Below, in pieces: positions 1 to 12,757 of a stretch of 64,000 bases of DNA (the stretch's first letter is position 1; each line of letters starts with the position of its first letter). A program made the position numbers and the translations under genes. Origin of the DNA: Epinephelus fuscoguttatus (lineage: Eukaryota > Chordata > Actinopteri > Perciformes > Serranidae); contig NC_064760.1 of the NCBI RefSeq assembly GCF_011397635.1, positions 27,564,856 through 27,628,855 of the forward strand, given 5' to 3'. Below the pieces are notes generated by a model. That model ran no database searches, was not told where the DNA came from, and worked only from the letters and a program-made list of their open reading frames with translations.

Positions 1-1268
1 TCTTTACTGGAATCCAGATAATTCCCATAATATATACAACATGTCAAATTACTGGGCTTGTAAGCACTCATTTGCTTTTTTCTTTTAGTGTGAATACATA
101 AACATATTGTTGTTGTTGCTGTTTGTTGCTGCAATTCACAAAATAACCACCCAGTATCATTAAAGCTTAATTTAATCCAGTTAAATCTAAAAATTGAGCT
201 GTTAAAGTGTGTAAATTGGGGACGGCAGTGATAAAAGTAACTCAATGCAGAACTGTCACATTAAAATCAAATACCAAACAACCCAAGATGATGTAATTCA
301 CAGAGCGTTTTAATTGAGAAGGTGAACATCAGTCTTAATGTTAAATGTAGGCTAAATAAACTGCTGCAGTATCTGTGGCTTCTACTCAAAGAATGTTGAT
401 CCAATTTCGCTCTTGGGAGGGCAAAACAATTAGATGATGTCTTGTTTGTGTGTGGCCTGCAGAGATTTTGACAAGAATCCAGCTGGTTGTGTAACCTACA
501 AATTAAGCACACAGGAGTAAACAAGAGCACTTAATTGAAAAAGTGCTGTTAAAGTTAAATCAGTCCTGGTTCAGGACCAGCTGGGGACCTGTGCTGATTG
601 TCATCCTCCATCACTCTCCCCTTGTTTCTTGTCAGCTCTCTGCTGTCCACTGCCTAATAAATCACTGTCACATACTGATATCAGCATCAAAAATTAAGCA
701 CTAGTTAGGCTGTAGCTCTGACATTAACAGTCATGCCAGCTTATGGTGCGCTGCCCTGTTAAGACCTTGAAATAAAATCCTCAAACAGCAGAAAGCAAAG
801 AGGTGAGAGTCTTGGTTTGTTCATGGTGCCAGGCGCTGGACCATACAGGACTCATGAAAGGCTGCACTTAGTTGGCTGGAGCTTGGTGGTAGAGCGAGTT
901 GTCTAATAACTGTAGTGTTGATGCCACATGGCAAAGTACTCCAGAGCAAGACACTGAACCCCAAATTGCTCCAAATGTACAACACGTATAAAAATTAAGT
1001 CACCTTGTGGAACAACGAGTCTGATAAATGAATGTAATGTAACCTTCCATAGCATTTCATATGGAAGGTCATGTTTTCTGGTCATAGAGATTAATGCCAG
1101 AGCTCATACAGAGAACATATATGTTTATAGATTTGGGGTAAAGATCGGTAAAGATTCTTTCTGTTTGCTGGAGCCATGGCGTAAAATAAACTGCATCTCA
1201 TAAGACAAAAGTTAAACACTGACTGACTCCTAAACAGAATACAGATAATTTAGTTTATTGAATTTACC

Positions 1269-1291
1269 TTTTTTTTTTTTTTTTTTTTTTT
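1269..1291. repeat. Homopolymer T tract
   Basis: An uninterrupted run of about 23 T. It lies about 30 bases upstream of the exon-like segment at 1321, so it could be the polypyrimidine tract of that acceptor or simply the tail of a minus-strand retroelement. Confidence 0.8.
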
Positions 1292-1320
1292 GTAAATCTT
1301 TACTTTCAAAACTTCCTCAG

Positions 1321-1366
1321 GACCCTAAATCTGAAGCAGCTAAATGGAATTCAGCCATCATTAAAG
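1321..1366 (+). other. Possible orphan exon (46 nt)
   Basis: A short segment bounded by a plausible acceptor (cttcctcag) and donor (G|gtaatg). One frame is open and reads DPKSEAAKWNSAIIK, followed by one extra base. I do not recognise the peptide and see no partner exons within the window, so it could be an exon of a gene starting to the left, an alternative 5' exon of zdhhc15, or chance. The human neighbour beyond ZDHHC15 includes PBDC1, but the peptide does not match that protein convincingly. Confidence 0.15.
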
Positions 1367-2691
1367 GTAATGTGGATTCTTGACTGTCTTCTTAAAAGAC
1401 ATATCGTATTTCTTATTTCAGATAAGTAAACACAACTGTGGAAATATCTGGGATGATACTGAAGTCAATTCTTTTGTCTGAATTTTCATAATAAATGTAG
1501 GGTAGACTGAGAACAGTTGCAACACTTTTTGCATTTCTCTCAGTTACTCAGAGACTATTTGGACTACATTAAAATGTATATATCAAACCTACATCTGCCT
1601 GCTAATTACCCATATCATTTAAACACAATCACATATTACATATTGTTCACAGTAGTTATTAGTAATAGTAATCTTATTATTTATTGTCAATGACATCAAC
1701 TGTGGGAAACCACAGTGACAATTTTATATATTTTGGTGAACTATACTCTTTATGTAATCACAGTGACATGGCTGTTTAGCTTGGGGACAGTTGCAAAACC
1801 TTGTTGCAACCATCCCCACCCTATTAGCCATGCCAGAACATCATGTGCTTGCTAGACACACGGACCTAGACACATGCTATAACCATGTGACTTAGACATC
1901 AGCAAAGCAGTGATTCAACCTAAGTAAGTTTTGAATGGTTAATACCAAAGGTCAAGACAGTGTGACAAACATGCATCTCCTGAAAAATACTTTAATATCT
2001 CTAAATTAAAATACTTTAATTCTGTCTTTCCTGGTGGCTGAAAGGGTCTAACTTAGCAAGTGCAGTATCAGTGTCATCACTTTAGTGTGTATCTGATTGG
2101 AGGAATAGAATGACTCAGGGATGACATTTTTATAGTGAAAAAGTATTAAATCAGAATTTGCAGAAGAGAATGACACATAGACTGACAGGTCTGTCACTCA
2201 GTGTCAATACATGATACATCCCTGTCTTTCCCTGTCTGACTTCATTCTCAACCTACATTAGAAAATTGCTAGTTACAAAATAAACTCAGCTACATACCTT
2301 GAGATATGTATTTAGTCATTAGGGCTGAGAATGTGTTACTGAGTTACCGTACTTCCTTTATATCGTATGAAAAAAAATGAAAGCCAAAAGTTATTTCTTT
2401 AACTTCTACTTTATATTACTATTACTGAAGTTTGCTGATAAATTCAAGATCATGTTTCGCTCAGAACAGTTTTTCATAAATCAGAAGTTAAAAAAACGTG
2501 TAAACTGCACCGTTAATGCAGACGAGCGAAGTATTAGCTGGGAAACATCACATTTATTCACCTTACATGGAGCTACAGTTAATACTGACTTATGTTAAAT
2601 TTTTGCTGAATGTGTTAGTATTTTAGTATTAAGTCATCAGAAATCATCTTTAGAAGGCGCACATGTTTACCTTAGGTCGGGACATGTTAAA

Positions 2692-3503
2692 GTTAAAGGG
2701 GAACTAATGGTTTTTTCAACCTGGGCCCTATTTTCTGATCTACTTTTGTCTACATGAGTGATAGGATGTTCAATATTTGACATCTCTCCAATACGAAGCA
2801 GGGCACTGGGACAGCATCAAACAACGTCAAAATACGTCCACCAAAAGTGCATTTTTTTCACACAGATAGGCTCGGATTGTTAGTATAATTATCCGACAAC
2901 ATAACGGAAAGGAGAAATGAACGTCTGTGTTTACCTTTAGCTGGATTCGGACATGTTCCTCTGCCTGTTGCTGCTCCCTCTCTCTCTCCTCGTCCACTCT
3001 TCAGTTTCAATGAGCTCTGCGTCCATGTACGTCCGTGTACTCCGTGTTCAAATAAATACGGGCAGTCATCAAATTCAAATGGCTCATCCAGATCCAGTTG
3101 GTTAAAGTCGGGTAAAAATTCAGCCATGACTACTCCAAACAGAGTAACTCGCGTTTGTAAGGTCACTCCAGCGTTAACTTCCTGCAACAACTCAAATCTC
3201 ACGAGACGTGAGATTTCAGAGCCAGACTTTCACTCTCTGAGTGAGTGTTTTAACTTGCCCCAACAAACATGTCCGAATTTGGAAACTGGATCTGGATGGA
3301 CCATATTTATTTTAACATGGAGTACACGGATGTACACTGACGTACACGGACGCAGAGCTCATTGAAAGTGCGCGCTCACAGGCTGCAGGCAGGTCAGCCC
3401 TAGCTTCGTACTGGTGAAATGTCAAATATTGAACATCCTATCATTTAACAAAAGTAGATCGGAAAGGGCCCAGGTTGAAAAAAACATTAGTTCCCCTTTA
3501 ACA
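2692..3503. mobile_element. TTAA-flanked foldback MITE (piggyBac-like ends)
   Basis: Two long inverted arms, diverged and with indels, make the whole stretch nearly self-complementary. The left end ttaaaggggaactaatg is mirrored by cattagttcccctttaa at the right end. Further paired blocks include the element inner to each end with caatatttgac / gtcaaatattg, the gagctctgcgtcc / ggacgcagagctc pair (about 3012 and 3348-3360) and catccagatccag / ctggatctggatg. Near the centre there is a small perfect hairpin (10-bp arms, 3-nt loop) at 3194-3216. Both ends carry TTAA, the target site typical of piggyBac-like elements. No transposase is present; short ORFs inside are by-products of the palindrome. 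Confidence 0.75.
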
Positions 3504-4110
3504 ATATTTTAACGGAGCGAGGCAAGCTAATTGCTAGTGTGCTCAGTTGAAAAGGAAAATAAAAACCAATGCTTTGAGATGGCTGTCAGAGATGGCAGAG
3601 GTGTGATCACATAATCCCTTTTGAGCTATAACAGGTGGTGCGTTCCACGTTTTATTTCCCAATTGCTCTTGATGAAGAATAGAGTAAACAAACTGTTACC
3701 ACTGGAAATCGTTAGTTTCGATTGCTGGAAGTTGCACCCCTAATTCACGCAAGGTATCATGGGGGCTAGGAATAAGGTGGATAAGAACTGTTGCAACCGT
3801 CCCCAGTCTCCCCTATCATGGTTTTGTCAATGGACTAAACTGAATTTGGGGGATTTGTGGGAGTTTGCTATGGTGTGGTCTGCTTGTGGCTCAAAAGCTT
3901 CTGGTTTCCCTACAGTTACGTACTTTTTAGTTTAGTAAGTGTATTTAAATAAACATATTGATGTATTACTTTACTTTAACAAGTGAGCATTGTAGCTATC
4001 AGGATGCTGGTCTGGCTCCTGGAGTGCGGTGAATCGCTCCCTGATCTCACTGATGGATAAATCCCAGGCATGGTAGTCGAGCGCAGATAAGAACAGAGGT
4101 TAGATGGAAC

Positions 4111-7100
4111 ATGGCTCTCTCCAGAGGTTTGAGATGCTGTCAAAGGGTTTTCTCCTGGATACCTGTCCTTATAATAACCTCCGTGGTGTTGTGGTCGTAC
4201 TACGCCTACGTCTTTGAGCTATGTCTTTGTAAGTACGAACAACTGAGTCCGTTTGTTGTGATTTTTTACCGTTTAACTGTAGACATCGCAGATTGCCGCA
4301 CAGCAGTGTTGACAAAAATAACGTTATAGTCAGAGCAGGAGCTAGCAAACTAGGCGGAAGTGGTTCAGGGTGTGTGCTTTTATTTGCTTAACGCAAAATT
4401 TGGCTTTTAAATAAGTGGTACGTCGTTTAATTTTGCGTTGCTAAAAAGAGGTTCGTGTTAACTGTGTGTCCATACAAAGACTGGCTTATGTTGTGCCTCC
4501 TAGCTAACTTACAACCTGTCAACCGGGCTAACGTTAGTCGTGTTAGCCGGTAAATGTTTGTATAATCAAACTAGTGTCAGTGGTCACGGTTAGCTACACT
4601 GTTGCTAGTCTCTGACACCCAGCTTGTGCTTTCATAATGCCATATTCCTGTTTTTTACAGTTACACTCACCAACACACTGGAAAAAGGTGAGTTAAGTAC
4701 CTTTTGTTTGCGCTACAAGCAGTGTGTAAACAACCCATGACATTAGTTAATGGTTGTGCCCATTTGTTTCCTTTCAGTGGCCTATCTGGTTGTATTTCAT
4801 ATTTGCTTTGTGATGTTCTCCTGGACCTACTGGAAGTCCATATTTACCCCTCCTGCATCACCATGCAAAAAGGTATCCAAACTGTTGAAGATGACAGGCT
4901 GCTATTTTTTTTTAATTTACTGTATCCTTATGTAATAATAGAATAAATCTGTTGTTAAGCATGATGTATTTTTGTTACTGTAGTTTCAGCTGTCATACTC
5001 AGACAAGCAGAGATACGAGATGGAGGAGAGGCCAGATGTTCAGAAACAAATCCTGGTTGAGATTGCGAAGAAACTGCCCATCTTCTCTCGAGCTCAGTCT
5101 GGAGGTAAATTGTCCTGTCGAGCAATTTATATCTTTCCTCCACAAGGATATGATTTCATATTCACTTATTTGCCATATCTCAAAACTATGATAATACCAA
5201 GGCAGGTACATTAGCCACAGTCCGTCATCCCACACATAATCTGTGTGCGATGAAAAGACATAGGCTAGAGCAATTAGCTTTGTGTGTGCTCTTGAGGATC
5301 CCCATCCAGAGTAATCAGCCAATGTGTCTCTTTCATTAGTGCTGATTGCTAAGTTCTAGGCTACAGGAAGTATGTGAAGGGTAAGATCAGCTCAAATGTC
5401 GTTCATTCAACTGGCCATCCTGTTGTCTCTAGCTATCAGGTTCTGCGACCGCTGCCAGGTACTGAAGCCTGACCGCTGTCACCACTGCTCGGTCTGTGAA
5501 ACGTAAGTCACTCTTTCCTCCTCAAACCATTCATCTAGAAAGATTGCCTCAGGCAAGGGGATATTTGTTGGCCTGGGACTGTTGTGATAATTAGAAGGTG
5601 TTGCTTTGCTGGCACACCATCTCTCAGAAAGAATATCCTAATGATCAATCAGAGCAGGGGTTTACCAACAGGAATCAGATGGCTGTCAGAAGACATGTAA
5701 GAAGGTTGTATTAAAAGTTAGGTTTTTAATGATGTGAGAAATGTTACTGAGATTGTTCCTGCTTTGAAGGGTAACTTTGGTTATTTTCAGCCTTTCCCAT
5801 GTGTTTGTGTCTTAGTGACTAATGGGAACAACAATTTTTGAAATAAGTCCAGTATTGAGTGAGAGCGCTGACAGCGGCAAAACAGGCTGCAATGTACCTA
5901 CTCAGGGTATTTGTGCACCATCAGTTATGTCCACTAAAAGTGCTTGTTTTTGCAAATGACAGGCTCAGATTGTTCTTCAAAGTGTCTGATAATATCATGG
6001 GAAGCATTCCTAAAGAGAAAGACCTTTTTGTTAAAGAGAAATATCCTTTTTGTTTAACCAGAAACAGCCCTGAAATCACCAACACCAAACCAACCAGACT
6101 CCATTTGAACAAACACTAATTTTATCATTGTAAAACATTCTTCATTCAGTGTTGACAGAAACAAAATAAAACTCACAAAAACAATCTTGATCCGTCTTTC
6201 TCCTGGTTTGTTATAAATAAACCCTCAAATTATCCAGATGTAAAAACATGACTCTATACATGCTAAAATTACCATTTATTTTAATGGAGTCTGTTGGGTT
6301 TGGTAATTGTGATTTCTCAGCTGTTTCTGGTTAAACAAAAAGTATCTTTCTCTTTAAAGGCCTATTTCTGTAGGGATCCCTTTATTTATGTTGTTAGACA
6401 TTTAGAATAATTATCTGAACCTGTCAGTGGCAAAAAAACAAGCACTTTTAGTGGACATAAATTTAAAGTACACATATGCCCTGAGTAATGACATTTAAGC
6501 CTGTTTTGTGGCTGCCAGCTGCTGCACTCTCACTTAACAGCAGACAAATTTCAAAATTTGTCGTCACTTGGAGACAAAAACATTGAAAAATAGGCTGAAA
6601 AATACCAAAGTTTCCTTTTAACACATCTGCCATACTGTCAAATGATATACTGAAACAAAATGTGTTTTTCTTTTAAAGATGTGTCTTGAAGATGGACCAT
6701 CACTGTCCCTGGTGAGTAGAAACTTAACCTGTTTTTCCCGTTCGGAGAAATTTATGCATGAACTTTGCTCTGACACAAGACTTTCTTTTTTTCTTTCAGG
6801 GTGAACAACTGTGTGGGCTTTTCCAACTACAAGTTTTTCCTACTTTTTCTCTCCTACTCCATGCTGTACTGTATATTCATTGCAGCAACAGTCTTTCAGT
6901 ATTTCCTCAAATTCTGGGTGGTGAGTGTCATCAGTTATCACTTGTCACTCTGATTCTGGAGTCATGTGACAAACTCAGTTTGAGTTGCACATATTCAGCA
7001 GTATTACCATTTCACAAGAGCAGAGAACTAAACCCTGTGTCATGAGTTATACCTTTTTAAAGCCCACCTTTTTCTCAAGTTTCTTGTTCTCCTGTTTCTC

Positions 7101-10100
7101 TCTCCCAGGGGGACTTGCCAAATGGGCCCGCAAAGTTCCATGTCCTCTTCCTCATGTTTGTGGCGCTCATGTTCTTCGTCAGTCTCATGTTCCTCTTTGG
7201 CTACCACTGTTGGTTGGTGGCCAAGAACCGATCCACTTTAGGTGAGGATTTACATATTTATCAGAGAAGATTCTGCTCATTAAGCTGCTCTGTCACTACC
7301 TGTCAGTTAGGCAGAGAAATTATTTGCTGGGAGGAAGTCTTGAGCTGTGAATGTAGGCCTTCTGTTCAAGTTGATGTAGAAAATTGAAAATATACTCTGA
7401 TTGTTCACCTTTTCCAGAGGCCTTCTCAGCTCCAGTATTTGTCACTGGACCAGACAGAAATGGCTTCAATGTTGGCATACGCAAAAACCTGCAGCAGGTG
7501 TTTGGAGAGAATCGGAGGCTGTGGTTCATCCCTGTCTTCTCAAGGTGAGTTTGTGACAGCAAGTTACAATCTTGAAGATCTTCTTTTTGGCAGCACCTGG
7601 TGCCGAAAAACACATCAAGCAGTGGCAAAGTGTGGCCTGCAGTGAGCTGCCATGTAATATCTATGGAAAGCTGTGGTGGCTGCTCCGAGTTGCTGCTGTT
7701 TGATTCTGTGGCAAAGTGCGGCCAAACTAAAAGTTGTAGATAGTTTAATTTACCGCCAAATACTACTCATAGCCAATTAGTTAACAGATTCCTGTGACTC
7801 CTGCGACATGTTGATCTGTAACAAAGAATTTCTTCCTGCCTGAAACACATTACACGCCTCCTGGCTGCAAAAAAAATCATTTATTGCTGCAAGCTGCACT
7901 TCGCTGCTGCTTGGTGTTTACATATAAACAGTAATTGTAGGTGTTTTTTTTGGATCTCACCTTCCAGAGATCCAAACAGTGTCACCTGTGAATTTGCACA
8001 GGTTATGTAAGTTTCATTGTCTAGCATCGTCTATCGTCCCTAGCAGAGACTGGGAAATAACAGGGTATGCTGCTTCGCAAACCAGCAAGTTGAGGCGCTA
8101 GTCTGTTGCGTTAGCTCCGCCTACCCTCTCTGGCAGACCAACCAATGCTGGGTGATGAAAAATGTGTCACTTACTGTGTGGCATGTGATTTCTCCAGTGA
8201 ATGCAGCCACAGACACCAAGTTTGTAACACTGTCAGCGATTTCATCACTGGGCTCAATCATGTGTGTTATCTTATTCACTGATAGTGACCTAAAAGACAT
8301 TTATCTGAATGTAAAACTTCAAGATTATTACTTAAAGATGCTAAAATGAGCTCATCTTTCAGTGGTGCTGCTCCTTTTGCATTTGTAACACATGGGTATT
8401 CTTGAATTTTCTCTATGATTGACATTTGGTTTGCAGTAGACAGAATTGAAATGCTGAACCAGAGAGCAATAATACCATGCAACATAAATATATTAGGCAC
8501 TGAAATGGTCAATAATATATAATAAAAATACAGGGGATGTGCATAGTTTATAGGATAGACAACATAAAGTTGACTGCAGAATACAGAGTTGTTTGTAGCA
8601 GCGTCTGGAGTTAATGAACAAAATGTAGCATGAGGGACTGGATCAGTGGATGGGAATAGTTAATGGTCGCGGTCGCTTAACTAGCCTCCATCTTCTTTTG
8701 TGCACTGTACACATCAGCCAAGGGAATGGCCACTACTTCCCCTTGAAGAATCGGAGTTCTGAGTCCCACAACCCCTTATTAGCTAATGAGGACATGTGGG
8801 AGGAGTCGGATGATGGCTCTGAGGAGGGAAGCCTGGGTGAGTCACTTTAATTTTGTCATGTGTATTTTTTTTTTTTTTTTTTTTACTTCCACATGGTCTT
8901 TGTAGTCCCTAGAATACAAATTGCTTTTCAAATTCTTAAATAATATTGTTAATGTGCTACTTTGTGTGTTAATATGTATTTTTATTTGAGTTTAGAAATG
9001 AGATGGTAATTTAAATGTCACTGGATGAACTGGATAAATATCTCTCAATGTGTCTAATATTATTTTATGAGCTATTTTTTAGTGTCACTACACTAAATAT
9101 AACAGCTAATCCATGGAAAATATATATATCAAACTTTTGTTAAACTACTATCAGTACAAACCAAAAAAAACTGAATTTGAGTGTGTGGTCTGAATCATTA
9201 TTATTAATATTATTATTTAATGGGTTTGGTCTTGCCTCTTAGCGCTCCTGTAGACACTACAGTTGTATTTGCAAGCACAAGCCTTCCCCAATTACCACAA
9301 TGTGAACGTGGTGTGAAAGCTTTTTTTTTTTTTTTTTAAAAAAAGTTGAATGTGAAGGCGTAAAGGTGCAAATCTTAACGAGTCTCTTGAGCTGCCTAAT
9401 GTCCCACTATAAGCACCACAATCTTAATAGCTTAACCAGTCCTGCTAATGAGGCTATTAAGCTACACTTAATAATGCATTACCAAACCAAACAGTTGCAC
9501 TTGTGTTCACATAAAAGGTGAGAAGCATTATTATTATTATTATTTTAGGTTCCCCTGCTGTCTAAACCCACTAATGCATCTGCCACATGTACAAAGTGCT
9601 GCTGACAGATCATAATGCAACATTGATGCCTCAAAGCTTCAGTGGCATATTAAAAAATAGTCAGTTTACCATGTCTCATTTCTTCTCAGTTCCAAAATGG
9701 TTGCTCCCCAAAAATGAAGCAACAAATGCAGTTGATCTGGTACCATCCCCAAATCAAAATATATACAACATATATTTCCTTTCCCCTGTAGTGTTATTTA
9801 TCAATCTAGATTGTTTTAGTGTGAATTGAGTGTTGGAGATGTCTGCCTTCTCTCCAGTGTTATGGAACTAAATTGTACTCGGCCTGAGCATCAAAAAAAA
9901 AAAAAAAAACATTTTAAAACTCAACAGCAATGTCTCTTTCCAGAAATCATGACCTGGTTACTCAAGATAATCCACAGACCTTCTTGTGGGCAGTTTTCTG
10001 TCGGAACTATTTTCTTCCTACTGACCTACACCTGCCAGTCGAATCACTATTCAGAAGGAAGCGTGCATCTGCTGCTAGCTCACCTAGCAATACTGAGTTA

Positions 10101-10943
10101 GCTAACGTTACAGCTCAGCTGAGGAGGACGGCATTAGTGTTAACATCTGGTGCAAGCACTACCCTCTCATCCATAAGCAGATGCATGCTGGCTTCTGTGC
10201 AGTGATGCGGTTGGTGGGTGTAATTAGGTAGAAAGAAAGTAGTTCCTACATGAAAGTGCTGTCAACAAGATCTGTGGATTATCTTGAGTAACCAGATCAT
10301 GATTTTGGGAAAGAGACATTGCTCAAATGTATTTTTTGTTGCCTTGGGCACCACAAACCCAGTGCCATCTAGTTCTATAATATTAAAGAGAAGGCGGACA
10401 TCTCTATAGCTAATATCTCCAGCACTCTGCAACTCATACCAAAACAAACTAGATTTAAACATAGCACTGCAGGTAAGAGGAAAAATATGTATTTTTGATG
10501 TAAGGTGAACTGCCCCTTTAACGGTGTCTTCCATAATTCAGTTTTCCATTGTCACAGCACTGGGTACACATGTAAAAAGTAACTCCTGTGGAAAGTCACC
10601 CTCCAGCACCCACCATAAATGATGAGGAGGACAAACTATGTCACCCTTGAGGGGAAAAAAAAGCTCAGAGATGTGATTGTCACTATGAAAATAAAAATCA
10701 TGTCTGTGCTAAAATCCAGTAATCAGGTGGCACCAAGCTCCCCCTGCATTACCAGCTTGCTGTTTGCATTCTAATCACACTGTTCTGCTACCACCTGGTG
10801 GTCACATGCAACACAATGTTAACCACTGTATGAGCTGAATCAGTTCCAACAGACAAGTAATGCACGCTAAAATGTGTCTTTCCTCTTTCATTGCAGTTGA
10901 GGACAGAGACCCATCTGTTACCATAGAGATGGAGGAGGAGTAA
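4111..10943 (+). CDS. zdhhc15: Palmitoyltransferase ZDHHC15 (11 coding exons)
   Basis: Exons: 4111-4228, 4661-4687, 4778-4872, 4984-5104, 5433-5502, 6679-6711, 6800-6920, 7109-7241, 7418-7544, 8718-8836, 10897-10943. All introns are GT/AG and phases agree, giving 336 residues (human about 337). It is a protein S-acyltransferase that transfers palmitate from acyl-CoA to cysteines of membrane proteins, in Golgi and other endomembranes. Visible features are four membrane segments (about 15-37, 50-72, 167-190, 207-230), a Cys/His-rich zinc domain between the second and third (starting RFCDRC), and DHHC at 150-153 with Cys153 as the acyl-carrier residue. After the last membrane segment come an STLE version of the TTxE motif and a GFN-containing amphipathic segment, then NPLLANE and an acidic tail ending EMEEE. 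The start [10 protein letters not shown] matches the internal MALS of the human protein, whose N terminus is six residues longer. ZDHHC2 is the close alternative; the N terminus, synteny and tail favour ZDHHC15. Confidence 0.96.
5764..6621. mobile_element. Foldback MITE in zdhhc15 intron 5
   Basis: The left arm (from gaagggtaactttgg, then cagcc) is repeated inverted at the right end (ggctgaaaaa, ccaaagtttcctttt). Interior blocks pair too: gtccactaaaagtgcttg near 5930 with caagcacttttagtggac near 6440, and tttgtttaaccagaaac near 6050 with gtttctggttaaacaaa near 6325. The right end is TTAA and the left end TTGA, probably a decayed TTAA. It lies wholly in the 1.2-kb intron preceding the DHHC exon and has no transposase. 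Short ORFs within it are arm shadows. Confidence 0.72.
7545..8717. other. zdhhc15 intron 9, no gene
   Basis: The intron between the exon ending IPVFSS and the exon beginning QGNGHYF. It contains G/C-richer repeat-like sequence around 7600-8130 that I cannot assign to a family, and nothing with exon structure. Confidence 0.5.
8837..10896. other. zdhhc15 intron 10
   Basis: The last intron of zdhhc15. It holds T/A homopolymer tracts near 8866-8885, 9321-9345 and 9894-9910, a short ATT repeat at 9530-9546, and a foldback transposon (listed separately) in its second half. No coding sequence seen. Confidence 0.6.
9727..10521. mobile_element. Foldback MITE in zdhhc15 intron 10
   Basis: The right arm (about 10260-10521) is the inverted copy of the left arm (about 9755-10000). 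The left block around 9950-9990 (tggttactcaagataatcca) is repeated inverted at 10275-10295, and the atgtctgccttctctcc block at 9840 is inverted at 10390. The right end carries the terminal motif aactgcccctttaa, ending in TTAA. The left end is eroded, so its boundary is approximate. The centre has a mirrored pair around gttagctaac and tgctgctagctcac. The end motif and the inner gctagctcag/gtgctaggtgagct blocks resemble the small element at 38978-39214, so these are relatives. Confidence 0.68.
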
Positions 10944-12727
10944 TTTAATGTAAGGACAATTGATGCTGGTACAGAGGATGTACATTAACATCGCACACAC
11001 TGTGTACCACCAGGCAAATGCATTCCAAACCACCTGGATGTTCAGACACTGACAAAAATTCTGAAGGGGGCCAAACGTGTGGATTAAAACCTGCATTTGG
11101 ACTGTCATTGCCACTTTTACGCGTGTGTATTACATAATGATGAATAGAGCAACTCAATGGACAACCAGTAGCATCACCTCTCCTCTGAAGGACAACACAG
11201 TATCAGTTTGATTCTGGAAAAAAAAACTTGTCAAATATTATCTTGCATACAAAAAGACAAGTGCTATTTACCATGGGTCGTATTTGTATCCCTCTGGTTG
11301 TTCATCTCAAGACACTGGCCTCTGTGGGATTATAATTTACCGCTAATTGGGAAGCTTCTGTCTGGCACTGTACTACTTTATGCGCCTCTTTTTCATTGTC
11401 AGGCCGTGAGTTTACAGTGTTGCACCTTAGAGCTTGGTCTGTGCAGAGCGGTATCTAAATTGACACCCATAATGCTCCAGAGGTCTCCTGTAGTGATTCA
11501 GTTGTCTGGCCTCTACCAGTTTGGGACATGCAGCATATTAACAGAAGATTTTACTTTTACTTTTTTCAATGCACATAAACATATTCTAATACCTGACCTA
11601 ACCTCCGCCTTATTAATATGATTATTCTTGTGTTTGGAGAGTCTGTTTCTCCTGAGAATGTATCCGGCAAACCTGCTTGTGAATACACTGTGCCAACATT
11701 TTGGGCACCTATTTACAAAAGAACCTCTCATATATGCTTTTAATGAATACTTCACCCCCAAATGACCATTTGTATAACAAGTATTGGAACGTGTTATGTT
11801 GGATTCGTAAGCAAATGTTGAATTCATTAAAAAAAAGTCACGCAATGACACAAAGTGATCAGCTCCTGTTCTCAGCAAGGTATAATTTCTATTTTTGTCA
11901 ATGGAGTCTTGAATAGAGCATAGATAAGTTTAACTTTAAGTTCATTTCCCTGTTAGAAAGCTGAGCATACAACTGGATAAATGAGACTTGAATTAAACTG
12001 CACGAGTTGTGTGAGAGTTTGTAAACATACGCTTTTATATACTTTTGCTGTTGTTACACGTGGACCCCTATGACTTCCCTTCATCAAGAATTTTCTCAGT
12101 TTTTAAATTCTTTGTTCACCGTGGAGGCATGCAGGAAGAAAAAAAAAAAATCCCTAATTCAACATTACACAGAATGAGTATTTGATACACAAATGGTCAT
12201 TTTGTGGGTGGATTCCTTTAACAGAGTACTTCAACGTTATATTGAGATTGAGTTAAAACGCCATCATTACCAGTGACAGTAATGACAACAAAACTAGCAT
12301 ACATTGGCAGCTTTGGTTCGCAGCTGCAGCTCATTACGTTTGAAATTAATGCTTAAATCTCAACTAGAGTATTAATGGCAAACTTAATATAATGTTTATC
12401 ATTTTTCAGTGGCGCCATATCCTAAATATATACTGTATATCATTAATGATGTTGGTGATTGAAGAAAATGCAGTTGTTAGTTTGGTTTTACAGTTTGGGA
12501 TGAAAATACGAGACATACTGTGATGAATATTTTTTTTAAATTATTATCACAACCTTGTTTTCTACCATATCACCCATCCCTAGCATGATAACACTTCTAA
12601 GTGGATGCACAGCGATAGGAAGGTGAAGTGAAATGTCATCATAGGCACAAATCATTCATAGGAGAAGACATAGGTTCTTCTTCGTCTGTTTTCTTTTTTT
12701 GATCTTTTTAAACATGCAGATAACTGT

Positions 12728-12757
12728 ACATATATATACATATATATATATATATAT
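12728..12757. repeat. Alternating AT microsatellite
   Basis: About 30 bases of (TA)n with one interruption (tatatatacatatatata), inside the zdhhc15 3' UTR. Confidence 0.85.

Larger units (their letters stand above)
1..4110. other. Intergenic region upstream of zdhhc15
   Basis: No gene with family similarity could be recognised. It holds a T run (1269-1291), a single exon-like segment (1321-1366, listed separately), an AT-rich stretch without structure (1400-2690) and a large foldback transposon (2692-3503). The last 100 bases before the zdhhc15 start should contain its 5' UTR and promoter, but I see no TATA box or other decisive core promoter element. Confidence 0.6.

Noticed and set aside
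2858-3365. 114- and 79-codon frames on opposite strands
   Set aside because: Both lie in the inverted arms of a foldback element; no domain.
11208-11621. 137-codon open frame
   Set aside because: It lies in the zdhhc15 3' UTR, has no start context or family similarity, and overlaps equally long antisense frames.
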